Assembly: GCA_963971425.1 (NCBI GenBank)
Contig: OZ020524.1
Coordinates: 2,823,773-2,887,772 of the forward strand
DNA: 64,000 bases
Origin: Bryoerythrophyllum caledonicum
Taxonomy: Eukaryota; Streptophyta; Bryopsida; Pottiales; Pottiaceae
Direction of reading: 5' to 3'
The notes under the pieces are model-generated. The model saw only the letters and a program-made list of their open reading frames with translations, was not told the DNA's origin and did no database searches. Shown here piece by piece: positions 47,009 through 57,757 of this stretch. A program made the position numbers and the translations under genes. The stretch's first letter is position 1. Each line of letters starts with the position of its first letter.

Positions 47009-48742
47009 ATGGTGAATCCAAATTCACAGAGTGGCGTTGGTTGTAAGAGAACAGTTGACTCAGAGATCAAGATGAGCCAGAAACGGAAGCCGAAGAAGGA
47101 TTTTGAGATTGATCCTTCACCGCTCAGGGAGTTGCCAAAGAAGGTGTATGAGGGCAACCGCAAGAACTTGGAAAAGGCAGGTCTCCTGCAATTCATCGAG
47201 CAACAATGGCCGGAGGCGGATCTACCGCGAGTGCTGGCCTTCATGCTGGGCTCCAAGCGAGGCGCGCAAGACGAATTTTTAATCAACGGTGAAGTGGTTC
47301 GCTTCGACGTGGAGATCGTCCAGCAGCATTGTCCAAGCTTGCCGAAGACAGGACCTACGCTGGTGGGATTGCCTTTGCTAACCAAGACTGAGCTCAGTCG
47401 GGTATTCGAAAGGCCAGACGACGCCAAGGTAGGACGGGGATATTCAATCAGGAAGGCCAAGGCTTCGTGGAAGGAATGGCTGAAATTTATCAACCTTCGA
47501 CTCTTGATGGCTTTCGATGGAACGGAGGTATTATCACCCAGCGCATTGGCTGCAGCGTACAAGAGCTGGAATGGAGAGCGACTCAATTGGTCCAAGATCA
47601 TGTACGCGCATCTCCGACTGGAGCTAGCAGGGAAGAATACCCGCCATAACATCTTCTTCCATGGAACCACATACTTCTCAGCAATCTGTCCCCCATTGAG
47701 GAAGAGCTTGACTGGAGGAGCGCAACAGGTGGAAGAAGAATCAGGGAGGAGTCCCAGGAAGAAGAGATTGCGCAAGATGGTCGAAGAACCGGAAGAGGAA
47801 GAGGACGAACCGGAAGAAGCTTCTGAAGAAGAAGAGGACGTGGGAGATAACGACGTGCCAAGTCCTGCGAGGGAGGACGAGGAAGAGGAGACACCAGGGT
47901 CACCTCAAGCCCCTGTACGAGCGAAAGACAAGGGGAAGACACCGTTGGTGGAGGTGCAGAAGAAAAAGGTGAAGCACCCGATCGGCACTGGAGGTGTTTT
48001 AAGGATCACCTCAGGGCAGGAACCGCGTACACCAGGAACAGCGAAGCCGCCCAAGACACCATCCAAGCAGATTGTCCCGTACGCTGCTCCTAACGTCATC
48101 GACGTAGAGGACCCTGAGGATGAAGTGCCTATCAAGCGAACAGAGAAGAAATCGCAGGAAGCCGATGGCACCAAACGGAGTGAGGTTCGTGAGCTGAGTA
48201 AGGAGAAACTCGAGCTGATGGTGATCCAAAAGGATGATCTCGTAGCTCAATATCAAGCCACCAACAAGGATGTCTTGTTGGCCAAGGATCAAATGCAGAA
48301 GGACTTCCAACGCGAAAAGCTCCGGCTGGAGAAGTCGCTGTTGGAAGCTGAGCGGGCTAGAGAGCTGCTGGACCGAGAGCGAGGTGAACTGCGAGGGAAG
48401 TTAGCCCAAACAACTGAAGAAGTTCAGCGCTGGGAGACCTTGTGCAACGATCAGACGACGAAGGCACAGCAATGCGAGGAGTTGCAGAAGAAGCTGAGCC
48501 ACATGGAGCAGGAGTACCATCGCCTCAAGGCGGAGTCGGAGAAGGAGAATTCGGCTCTAGCTGGAGACAAGGAAGCACAGGTGCGAGATTGGCACACGTT
48601 GCAAGAAGAGCTCCGGCAAGCTTCCGGGAGCGCTACCCACTGGAAGGATCTCCACACTGCGAAGGAGCGACAAGTTGAAGAATACTTGCTCGAGATTGAG
48701 AATCTGAAGACTCAATATCAGCAGGTGCAGGAACAGTGTTAG
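47009..48742 (+). CDS. 3' ORF, first part: globular domain, acidic linker, coiled coil
   Basis: ATG at 47009 (MVNPNSQSGV), 577 aa to a UAG at 48740. The globular part (about 25-235) has ENLEKAGLL-like text (RKNLEKAGLLQFIEQQWPEA), FMLGSKRGAQDEFLINGEV, WKEWLKFINLRLLMAF, ERLNWSKIMYAHLRLEL and FFHGTTYFSAICPPL. The segment G-x-x-L-x-x-W-x-x-IM parallels the orphan proteins of elements A and B. Then come a Glu/Asp-rich linker (about 245-305), basic Pro-rich text and a long coiled coil (about 395 onward, EKLELMVIQKDDLVAQYQAT...). Much more GC-rich than gag-pol, suggesting separate origin. Placed where env-like genes sit, but no membrane segment is visible. Confidence 0.65.
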   Translation: MVNPNSQSGVGCKRTVDSEIKMSQKRKPKKDFEIDPSPLRELPKKVYEGNRKNLEKAGLLQFIEQQWPEADLPRVLAFMLGSKRGAQDEFLINGEVVRFDVEIVQQHCPSLPKTGPTLVGLPLLTKTELSRVFERPDDAKVGRGYSIRKAKASWKEWLKFINLRLLMAFDGTEVLSPSALAAAYKSWNGERLNWSKIMYAHLRLELAGKNTRHNIFFHGTTYFSAICPPLRKSLTGGAQQVEEESGRSPRKKRLRKMVEEPEEEEDEPEEASEEEEDVGDNDVPSPAREDEEEETPGSPQAPVRAKDKGKTPLVEVQKKKVKHPIGTGGVLRITSGQEPRTPGTAKPPKTPSKQIVPYAAPNVIDVEDPEDEVPIKRTEKKSQEADGTKRSEVRELSKEKLELMVIQKDDLVAQYQATNKDVLLAKDQMQKDFQREKLRLEKSLLEAERARELLDRERGELRGKLAQTTEEVQRWETLCNDQTTKAQQCEELQKKLSHMEQEYHRLKAESEKENSALAGDKEAQVRDWHTLQEELRQASGSATHWKDLHTAKERQVEEYLLEIENLKTQYQQVQEQC

Positions 48743-50431
48743 GCTGAGAAGAATCTGGCGAAGGAGTTGGCGACGTCCCTAGCACAACAGAAGAGGGAGG
48801 TGCAGGCAAGCAGGGAAACGTCGACCGTAGCTACGCCCGACTCTTCGCAGGTAGCAGAATTGGAAGAGAAGGTACGGGAGGTCACCGAGGCTAATGCCCG
48901 GTTGACTTCACAGACAACAGTAGATAGAGGAGTGAAGGGCAAACTCCAAGAGGCCATTTGGCGCCAGGACTTACACAGTCCGCCAACCTTTGCACTCTTC
49001 CGAGCCTATGAGTTGCAAAGGACCGCTTGTTTAACCATGATGTGTTTGAATCATGGAGACAAGCTGAGCCGAGGAGAATTTCAGAACCTGTGGACCGTAG
49101 CGGCGAATTTCGCCAATATGCAGAATCTAATCTGCGAAATGATTGTGAGACAAGACCTTCAGCTGGAGGACTCGAGACAGCTGCTGGTGCCGATCGGTGA
49201 TATTGGAGCCAGAGTGCTACTATATTACTGGCACTTGGAGGGGCAGCTGCAGATGCGGAGGCAGTATGATCAACCGGATGTAGCTCAACGAATGGTAGTC
49301 ATTCCGGAGGTTGATCTCAAGACAGTCCCCCTCTCCACGGACTATCTGGGAGAATGGAAGAACCAGATGGAGAAGCTGACAAAGTTGCTACAGAACGAGC
49401 AGAGCTTTGTGGGATGCATGACTCAAGTCCAGGAGCGCGAGGACTTAGCTCAGCGAGGTGAGATCACCATGGGGCAGTATCTCTACGCCAAGGTCCGAGC
49501 TCATCACCGACTTAAGCGTGCGATCGAGGGAGCAAAGAAGAAAACGGTGGATGTTGCAGATGCGGTTCAGATGGCCACTTTCATGTCACCCCCTCCAGAT
49601 TATAGACACACGATCTGGGGAGGCTTGCCACTACCAGTGACCGGATCGTTGAACAAGCAACGATTTCTCGGAGAGTACCAGAATCTGTTTATTAGCGAGG
49701 AGGAGGTGCCATTTCCCTCATGGCAAGCCATAGATTGGCTGTTGGAGGACTTTGGCTTGTCACCGCAGGCCTGGAGACAGTGGGATCAACTATATCCCAA
49801 GGTATCCCAGACTTGGTCAACGGTGCCACCAGCAGCGATCACGATGAGCTACCACCAGTGTCCCTTGAAGGGATATCGGCGTTACAAGTGGGCGCCCTGG
49901 AGTAAGCTCGACACAGTGCCTTACAACTGGCCACAGATTCCAGGGAGTTTTTCTTCTCCCCAGGAATGCAGTGATTCCTATCGAGCCTTTTTTGAGATTC
50001 ACCGAAGACACACGGACCCTGTGTGTTTTCGAGCTGCAGTATTTTGCAACATCCTATCTCACATGTGTATACGATACAAGTGTGTGGTGAACGTCAACAG
50101 GTTTGATGAGACCAAGCCTGAATTTCACTTATGGACGAAGATGCAGCAGATGCCAAGTCGCCATATGAGAGCTTTGGAGTGTATGGTAATCACCAACTTC
50201 CTCCATGGTGCGAGCTCGGTGTTTGCTTTGGAGAATTCAAGCAAGCGTCAAGAGCAGCTAGTTGCATGGCTGAGTTATCAGAAGGCGCACGAGACGTATC
50301 TTTTTAAGCATGACGAAGATGTTCATCGTAATGTGGAGATGGCTGAGCTACAGCTGATTCTCCAGGAGTGTGAGTTCAAGGATGCATACAAGCACAAGCG
50401 CCCTCGACTCGAAGCCAGACCAAGATCTTAA
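48743..50431 (+). CDS. 3' ORF, second part, in frame after the UAG
   Basis: The frame continues directly after the stop (AEKNLAKELATSLAQQKREV), so the whole is one ORF of 1,141 codons with one internal UAG inside the coiled coil. If translated alone, ATG 48767 gives 554 aa. Beyond the coiled coil is a globular region with MVVIPEVDLKTVPLSTDYLG, YRHTIWGGLPLPVTGSLNK, WQAIDWLLEDFGLSPQAWRQ and FCNILSHMCIRYKCVVNVN. It ends in a basic tail (KHKRPRLEARPRS) that could be a nuclear localisation signal. I recognise no known domain. Confidence 0.55.
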   Translation, partial: AEKNLAKELATSLAQQKREVQASRETSTVATPDSSQVAELEEKVREVTEANARLTSQTTVDRGVKGKLQEAIWRQDLHSPPTFALFRAYELQRTACLTMMCLNHGDKLSRGEFQNLWTVAANFANMQNLICEMIVRQDLQLEDSRQLLVPIGDIGARVLLYYWHLEGQLQMRRQYDQPDVAQRMVVIPEVDLKTVPLSTDYLGEWKNQMEKLTKLLQNEQSFVGCMTQVQEREDLAQRGEITMGQYLYAKVRAHHRLKRAIEGAKKKTVDVADAVQMATFMSPPPDYRHTIWGGLPLPVTGSLNKQRFLGEYQNLFISEEEVPFPSWQAIDWLLEDFGLSPQAWRQWDQLYPKVSQTWSTVPPAAITMSYHQCPLKGYRRYKWAPWSKLDTVPYNWPQIPGSFSSPQECSDSYRAFFEIHRRHTDPVCFRAAVFCNILSHMCIRYKCVVNVNRFDETKPEFHLWTKMQQMPSRHMRALECMVITNFLHGASSVFALENSSKRQEQLVAWLSYQKAHETYLFKHDEDVHRNVEMAELQLILQECEFKDAYKHKRPRLEARPRS

Positions 50432-51829
50432 GTAGACATAAGGTTTTTAGGAGGAGCTATGTGCAGACAATGTAAGGACTAAGATGGAATTTTGTGATTT
50501 TGAGGTGGCAATTAAAGCTTAGGCGTTTGCAGCTTCAAGACTCAGAATATGGCTTGTTATGGAAGCCATGATAATGAGCTGATAGCTGATGTTGAAAGAC
50601 TGGACAAAGCATTGTAAAGTTGCAATCTACTTCTGGAAATATGAATGATATTAGCTGTATGAGACGGTGTCATAAGATTATGAACACGACAAAATGAAGT
50701 CAACAACTAATTAAAATGAGTAACTGTTGGAGAATGACGAACAACTATGAGATTACTACAAAAAACATAAGAGTGGAAGTATGCTGAAAAGAGGTTCGGT
50801 GACTTGGAAGTGTACACACAAAGAAAGAAACACTGTGCAGTAAAGTGAAAAAAAAAAAAAATTGTTGAACTCCCTGTAACTACAGAAGTCAACACCCTAG
50901 TCAAGCGTGGTGGGGTAGGCCGCGTATGATGGTACATACCCGGCACTAGCACCCGGAGGTTGCCACGACAGTATATACCCGCGTCACACGTCAACCAGAC
51001 CACCAAGGCCTGCTAGATGTGGGTTGGAGGTTCGTCAGCCTATATATCGTGAGCCACAGGAGCCTCACCAAACGATATGGGACAAATGCTGAACCTGCTA
51101 TGGCTGGAAAGTAAAAATTCCACTTATTGTTTCGATTATCCAGAGATATAAGTACACCAAATTTTCATAATGTGAAGCACAATGAAGCACAAGTCATGAG
51201 CAAAGCGGTACGAGGAACTTAGGGAAGAAAATTGGAAGGAAAAACGGATTTTAAAGAGATTGAGACTTGCGGCAAAATATGGAACCTGTCAATACAGACA
51301 GAGCTCTGTCTGTACGTACTTAAGAACCAGTTCGGGAAGAAACGAATAGGCTGAAAGAACAGATAATTTTCCTACTTAAAAAGTATGTAGTAAGTTTATC
51401 CTTTAAAGTACCACTCCTCAAGTTCAAGTTTTTAGCGAAGATCTCTTTCAAGTATAAGTTTGTAAGATTCTTTAAACACACTGTTTTGAGTGAGATCATT
51501 TCTTCCCGTGACCTTAAGAGAAGTGAGAGTTTAAGGTACAACCTTGAGCAGACTAGAACATTAAGAATCAGACGAGTAAGAGAGATATAGTTCCTTAAAG
51601 GAAAAGAACAAATAGGTTAATCCTTATTTTCCTTAAGTAAGTCAGTTCTTAAAAAACCTGTTATAAGTCAGTCTCCTTAAGAATAAAACCAAAGTCAGTT
51701 ACACTTAGGATAAAACAAAAATCTTAAGACTTTGATGTAGTGAGAGTTTTAAGAATATGTGGAGGGATAGTATCTTAAGGGAAGAGCAAATTCAATTGAA
51801 TTTGTAAAAATAAAAAATAAAATAATTTT

Positions 51830-51862
<33 letters not shown>

Positions 51863-52779
51863 TGCATATAGATGAAAGGAAAAAATAAGAGGGAGAGAAC
51901 ATGATAACTATAATGAGAGATTATCATGAAAGGAAAAAATAAGAGGGAGAGAACATGATAACTATAATGAGAGATTATCATGAAAGGAAAAAATAAGAGG
52001 GAGAGAACATGATAACTATAAGGAGATAGTATCATGGAAGGGAAAAATAAGTAAGAACATGATAATATTGAGAGATAAAGCAAAAAGGCTATGGAAAACA
52101 ATGTGAGTCATGTAGATGAGACGATTAGTGGTGAAGTAATACACACACTACTTGAATTGTATGATAGGGTAGCTCACACAAGTTAGAAAAAATAGAAATA
52201 GAAGAGTATGGAAAGAAAATTAGTAATCTAGGATTAGTAATTTGTTGTGAAGATGCACTACTAATTTACTAATCAAGAGATGTGAGGACTAATGAGTGCT
52301 AATTTTCTAAAAAAATGAAAAAATATATGAAGAAAAAATGATGAATGAAGTAAAAATAAAATTAAAAAAAATAAAGAATGAGTGCAAGTGAAGAATAAAG
52401 GAAGATATGGAAGAAAAAATAAATTGAAAAGAAAAATTTGAAAAGCAATGAAAATTAAAAATGAAGATTTAGAAGAAAATGAAAAAATTCAAAGCTAAAA
52501 TGAAAAATTATGGAAATCTACAAATGGAAGACTTAACTAAAATAGTTAAGTTAAAAAGAGGAACTTGAAGCCAAGTATGTATGAGACATACTCATTAAAG
52601 AGAAGAACAATGGAAAGCAAATAAAGAAAATAAATAATTCTTAGAAAATAAAGACAAGTAAGAAGAAATCTATATGGAGCTTAAAGAGCCTACAAGAAAA
52701 TGATAGAAAGCAAGATGGAGTGTAAAAGATCAAGTTCAAGGACCAAGGTCGTTGAAGTCGACGAGGACGTCTCCAAGCT
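50432..52779 (+). other. 3' noncoding region of the retrotransposon
   Basis: AT-rich, with CTTAAG words around 51320-51780, an A-run at 51824-51860, a 54-bp tandem repeat and A/G-rich text before the LTR. No convincing gene. Confidence 0.5.
51872..52050 (+). repeat. 54-bp tandem repeat, three units plus a partial
   Basis: Units start ATGAAAGGAAAAAATAAGAG at 51872, 51926 and 51980, with a diverged start at 52033. The first units are almost identical. Confidence 0.9.
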
Positions 52780-52789
52780 AAGAGGAGGG
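52780..52789 (+). promoter_or_regulatory. Polypurine tract
   Basis: AAGAGGAGGG three nucleotides before the 3' LTR, the expected place for the plus-strand primer. Confidence 0.8.
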
Positions 52790-52792
52790 CTA

Positions 52793-54778
52793 TGTAGAGC
52801 CAAAATGACAAAATTAGCTTTTTTCCGAAAATTAAGTGTAAAAAGGGTTGTAGATATATGGAGAATTAAAAAATTAATGATTAAGTTTACACTAAGTAGA
52901 TAATTAGGTGGAAAGTACCTATTCATATCCAAGAATAAGGAAATAATGGGAAAAGGGTTGGACTCGCACCCTTTGGATAGGTTGTACCTTTTCATGAATA
53001 GATATGAAGAGATGTGAAGATTTAGTGGAATTAATCTTAATGGTTAATGATAGGAAAAACCTCTTGCCAAGAGGTGTGCCTCTTGGATGTTGAGTAGAAT
53101 GACTAGCTTGAATTTTTAGCATTCTTGGCCATTACCATAGAAATTCCTTGGAGGAAGATTGGAGTGAGCCCTAGCTTTAGGTGAAAAAGCTAGTTGATGA
53201 CTCTTAATGTTGTAAGAGTATTTAATTTTATATATGAATATATAATTGTTATTGAATTTGCATATGTAGAGTCTTGTGACTTGAGTTATATGTATAATTG
53301 CAATATTATGTGAACTTCATTGCATAAATTTGACATTGTGTGTTGTAAATACAAGTGCATGCATTAGGTATTAATTGTGGATAAAATTCCTATGCATGAA
53401 TGCATGGTATATTTATTCTTCATGAAATAAGTTAGGGAAATACCCTAACTACTAAGGTCGTGTGTGTGACCTTGTGTGTGTGTTGGAGCATTAATCATGA
53501 GTGTGAAGATTAATGGAGATAATGTGAAATTAAGTGACTTAGTACATGAGATGTGTGATGCATAAGTACTTAATAAGATCTCGAGTGTGAGTGAGCATAA
53601 CTTGAGTATCATAAGAATAAGAATGGAGTTCTTATTCATGTTAATGCAATTTGATGCAATAAACATCAAGAGTGGCATACCTTGATGCATGGCAAGAGTG
53701 TCATATTATGCATACAAAAAATTGGCATTAAGTCTAGTCTTAATAGAAGGGATTCTCTAAGATAGACTAAGTTGTTAGTATTTAAGAATCTAACATAAGA
53801 GAGAAAAATAAGGAATAAATCCCAAAGAAAGACTTAAGAACAGAACATAGAAACTTAAGAATCTTAAGTCCAAGTTTGGATACATAAGCTTATGAAGATT
53901 GAGATCTTAAGTACCAGTAGACCCTTAAGTTTAAGGGCTGGGACTTAAGATCCGTATGAGTGAGAATATGGGACATCATTTGCCTTCAGTGAGATGCATT
54001 CCCGATTCTGGAAGTCTTAAGACAGAAACTTAAGAACACTGTAGGGCTGAATTGGTCTAGACAGTACAGGTTCTTAAGAATCAGTCCCGATTGAGTAAGT
54101 GAGTGCTTAAGAACTCAAGGACAGAAACTGTGTTCTTAAGAACATGGAGTCAACTAAGAGCGAAGTCTTAAGTAAAATTCAGACATCTTAAAGACTAAGT
54201 GGTACGAGTAAGTGTGGAACACCGTGGTCTTTAAGGGATAATTGTGGAAAGGTGAACTTAAGTGGAGACTTAAGAGCTGAAATTCCTTAAGACTTAAGTT
54301 AACTTGTGTATGTGATTTTTGAGACTAATCCTTGTCTTAAGAACGTGATTACGTGGATTTAGTGGACGGACGTGAAAAGTGGAGCAATTTTGCATGAGGT
54401 AAGAATTTGAATTCTTAAAGATTGTAATTAAAAGAACCAATGCAATGAGACTTAATGGAAACTTCCATTAGCCCAGTGTGGCAAGTGTTTAAGGATTAGT
54501 GGCATAAGCACAATCTTAGAAGGACTAATGTTCCGTCTTAAGGCACGAGAGATCCTTTGGGATTAGACTTTGTGGGTGGATCCCTTAAGAGTGATGCTAA
54601 CCGCCCTAATTCCCTAAAAATAGATAGATAACCTTAAGAATTAACTAAAAAGATAGCTTTAACGACACAATTAATCTCCAAATACTTAAAACTAGGCGTA
54701 TGATCATCCCCGTAACGAATCCTATGAGGTGTGGGTACACTTGGGTGTTTTATTAGAGTGGTGAAAAACCACTCTACA
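52793..54778 (+). repeat. 3' LTR of the large retrotransposon
   Basis: 1986 bp, TGTAGAG...CTCTACA. From 53481 to the end I see no difference from 35941-37238. Before that there are more than ten substitutions and a 4-nt length difference. Confidence 0.95.
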
Positions 54779-57757
54779 ACACCCGTACCTGGTCAAGATC
54801 TGTTCATACAGAAATCTGGCAGTGACTGCAGCAGAGTTCGTTCGTAAGGCTCGAGCCTCAACCCACTTAGTAGCGTAATCAGTTGCCACCAAAATGTACC
54901 GACACCCTGATCTGGACGCCATGGGTTTGATGGGTCCAATAAAGTCCAGTCCCCATTTCATGAAAGGCTCCGCAGGCATGCTAGTAACCAGTTGAGCAAG
55001 TCCCGTGGTGGTCATCCCTCCTGCCCGTTGACATTTGTCACAGGCCCGACAATACTCCGATACGTCTCTGTGTATGGCTGGCCACCAGTATCCAGCATCC
55101 AGAATTTTTCGTGTCGTAATGTCTTGCGAAAAATGGCCGCCTCCAATCCCCATGTGTAATTCCCGCATCACCAGTTCGGCTTGACCGGGGTCCAGTACTC
55201 GGCGGATAACCAGATCCTGCCCCCTCTTGTGCAGCACCCCCGATATGAGTGTGAACGGAAGGGATTTGAGGATGAGCTTCCGTTGTTCGTCCTTGGTCAA
55301 CTCCGGTCTCAAATGTCCAGTGCGGAGGTAGGCTGTCACATCCTGTAACCACTCTGGATTTACATAGAACAGACCCGCATCTCTAGTTTGATCTTCCACT
55401 CCAGTTGGGGGTTCACCATTGGGCAATCTGGACAACGCATCCCCGATTCCATGGGTCTTGCCTGGTTTATAAACCACAGTAAAATCGTATTCCTGGAAAA
55501 GTAAGAGCCATCGGGCGATTCTCCCAGATACCTGTGGTTTATTAACCAGGTACACTAAAGCCATGTGGTCAACATAAAAAACAATTTTATTGCCCAGTAA
55601 GTAGTGTCGGTACTTACTCAGAGCATACACCATCGCCAGAGCTTCCCGTTCTGTTGTGGGTTTCATAATGTGTGCGTAGGATCGGATATAACACCTGTTG
55701 AACTGGGCAAAGCCGTTAAACACCTGAACGTCTCTAGGTTTTGTCGGTCTGGGCATGTTAGCAATGACTTCGATCTTCTTCGGATCTGGAAATTTGCCTT
55801 CTCTGGACACGACGTGGCCTAATATAATTCCAGAGTACACCAGGAGTGCACATTTCTCCGGGTTCAAACTAATGTCGTATTCCCGACACTTGATAAAACA
55901 CAGCCGAAGCTTCTCCAAGTGAGTGAATATATCACTGTAGACGCTGAAGTCGTCCAGGAACAGCTTCATGAAGTCATCAATATACTCCCAAAATGCTTTG
56001 TTGACTGCCCTCTGGTATGTGGGCGGAGCGTTCTTGAGTCCAAATGGCATGACTATCCAGACGAAAGCTCCCCATTCTGTAACAAAGGCTGTCTTGTACC
56101 TGTCCTCCGGGGCAATTTGGATTTGATGATATCCAGAGTAGCCATCCAGGAACGAGTACATCTCGTGACCCGCCACAGTATCCAGAACTTCGTCTGTAAA
56201 AGGTAAGGGATACGGGTCTTTTTTGGTTGCTGCGTTTAGCTTCCGGAAGTCTATGCATATGCGTAACTTCCCATTCTTCTTGGGCACAATGACTATGGGT
56301 GATAGCCATGTAGAATCCTCCACTGGTGTGATGAATCCAGCCTGGAGCAACTTGTCCAGATCACGCTTGACGATGCTGGCGTAGTTTGGATTCATCCTGT
56401 ATAAGGCTTGATGGGCTGGAGGTATGTCTTTCTCCAACTCAATCCGATGCTGAGCGATTGAAGGAGGGATCCCCTTCAAATCCTTGTATGTCCAGGCAAA
56501 GACATCCTTATACTCCCTAAGAAGTGTCTCTGCTTGTGCAGCCAATTCCGGGTCCAGATCACCATTGATCCGTAAATACTGTGGTTCCTCTTCTGTCCCC
56601 ACATTGACCTTCCGCAGTTGTTCTGACTCAGGAAGTGTCCAGGCCGCCACTTGCATGTCCTGGACCTTGACCCGCACGGGAGTTTCGTCGACATCGATGT
56701 CACCTTCTGTGAATGTATAGAAGTGCCCCGGGTACGTAGCATGTGGACTCGTCTGGTCCTCTGCAGAGGTCTGTGCGTCTGGCGCTGACTCTTGTACTAG
56801 CGGAGTATCTGGTACGGGGTCCGAATCTGGACCTACACCGAAACTCGGTAAGGTTACGGTTCCAACAACCAAGACATCTGGTTCTGTATCCAACCATCGG
56901 GTCTTCTCTTCTTCTGTCAGCCCAACTTCAAAGCTATAGGCGACTACAACCTCTGGCAGCTTAGGTCTGGGGCCTATGCGCTGGTTGACTGGAATGGTCT
57001 TGACAGTGCCGCCTCCACGAATGGTCACAAGGTTGTTGCCCCAATCATGCTGGACTTTGGCATCTATCAGCCATGGTCTTCCCAACAACATGCTGTAAGC
57101 TTCGTTAACCTCCTTGTTCTTGATGACCGTAAGACTAATCAGGTATGGAATACCATGAATGTGAATCTTGACATTCCGTATAAGGCCCACCGGTTCCACT
57201 ACCGTCTGATCTGCCATACATAATCTGTATGGTGCAGATTGTGGGTCTCTGAGACCCAAACGCTTCTGCTCCTCTTCAGTGATGAGATTAACTCCAGAGC
57301 CTCCATCCAGCAGAACATTTTCCAGAGTTCCAGTACCAATTTGTACGCGTAGTACTGGTAAATTCCGGTCTACATCTACCGCAACACTAGAGACTGGACT
57401 CGGTACCTTGGGGGTATCGGGGTCGATGGTCAGAGTGGTACTCTTCTCTGTAGTTGCCCGTGGTTCTGGAGAGGGGAACAAGTGAGTCCTCATAAAGTCA
57501 CTGAGGTTGGGGGCCATGTGCAGTAGCTGTCCGAGAGTCACCGTCACTGGACTCTGTAATATCTTCCGCCCCACTCCTGGAATGATATTTGTTGGGCCTC
57601 CTGACTGAGGTGGTGCTCTCGGTGTGGCCTCCTTGGGGTGGACTGGACTTCCCAGAACATCCGAGTCTGGAAAATCCAACCAGTCTTCAGACGAAGAAGA
57701 TACAACTTTCTTGTCCAGGTCTGGAGTAGGCTGAGTAGAAGTTGTGTCCTGATCAGC
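54779..57757 (-). pseudogene. Pol of the minus-strand gypsy element (truncated, internally deleted)
   Basis: In frame with gag after a UAG at 57758. Protease: [17 protein letters not shown] and [69 protein letters not shown] and catalytic FLDDFSVYS. The frame then jumps from SYAHIMKP to [20 protein letters not shown], so the segment with the first RNase H aspartate (family DASxxAxG) is missing. Integrase: HHCC finger (HMGIGGGHF...CRACDKCQ) and the first catalytic Asp in [12 protein letters not shown]. The rest is cut off at 54779; the last residues of the open frame come from the neighbouring LTR. Confidence 0.9.

Larger units (their letters stand above)
35249..54778 (+). mobile_element. 19.5-kb LTR retrotransposon with leader ORFs and a giant 3' ORF
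   Basis: Order: 5' LTR, primer-binding site, four small leader ORFs, gag-pol, about 1.5 kb spacer, 3' ORF of about 1,140 codons, 2.4 kb noncoding, polypurine tract, 3' LTR. Pol order is protease-RT-RNase H-integrase, so Ty3/gypsy. The integrase tail has a GPY-type end and no chromodomain. Extra ORFs and great length suggest the Tat/Ogre branch (inference). The LTRs are identical over their last ~1.3 kb, so it is young. The two outer flanks belong to different TEs and do not form a direct target duplication. Confidence 0.93.

Noticed and set aside
46810-47775. 321-codon open frame on the minus strand
   Set aside because: Antisense shadow of the GC-rich 3' ORF of the retrotransposon, with no independent motif.
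51866-52050. CRISPR-like array
   Set aside because: The repeats are directly adjacent without unique spacers; it is a plain tandem repeat in a plant TE.
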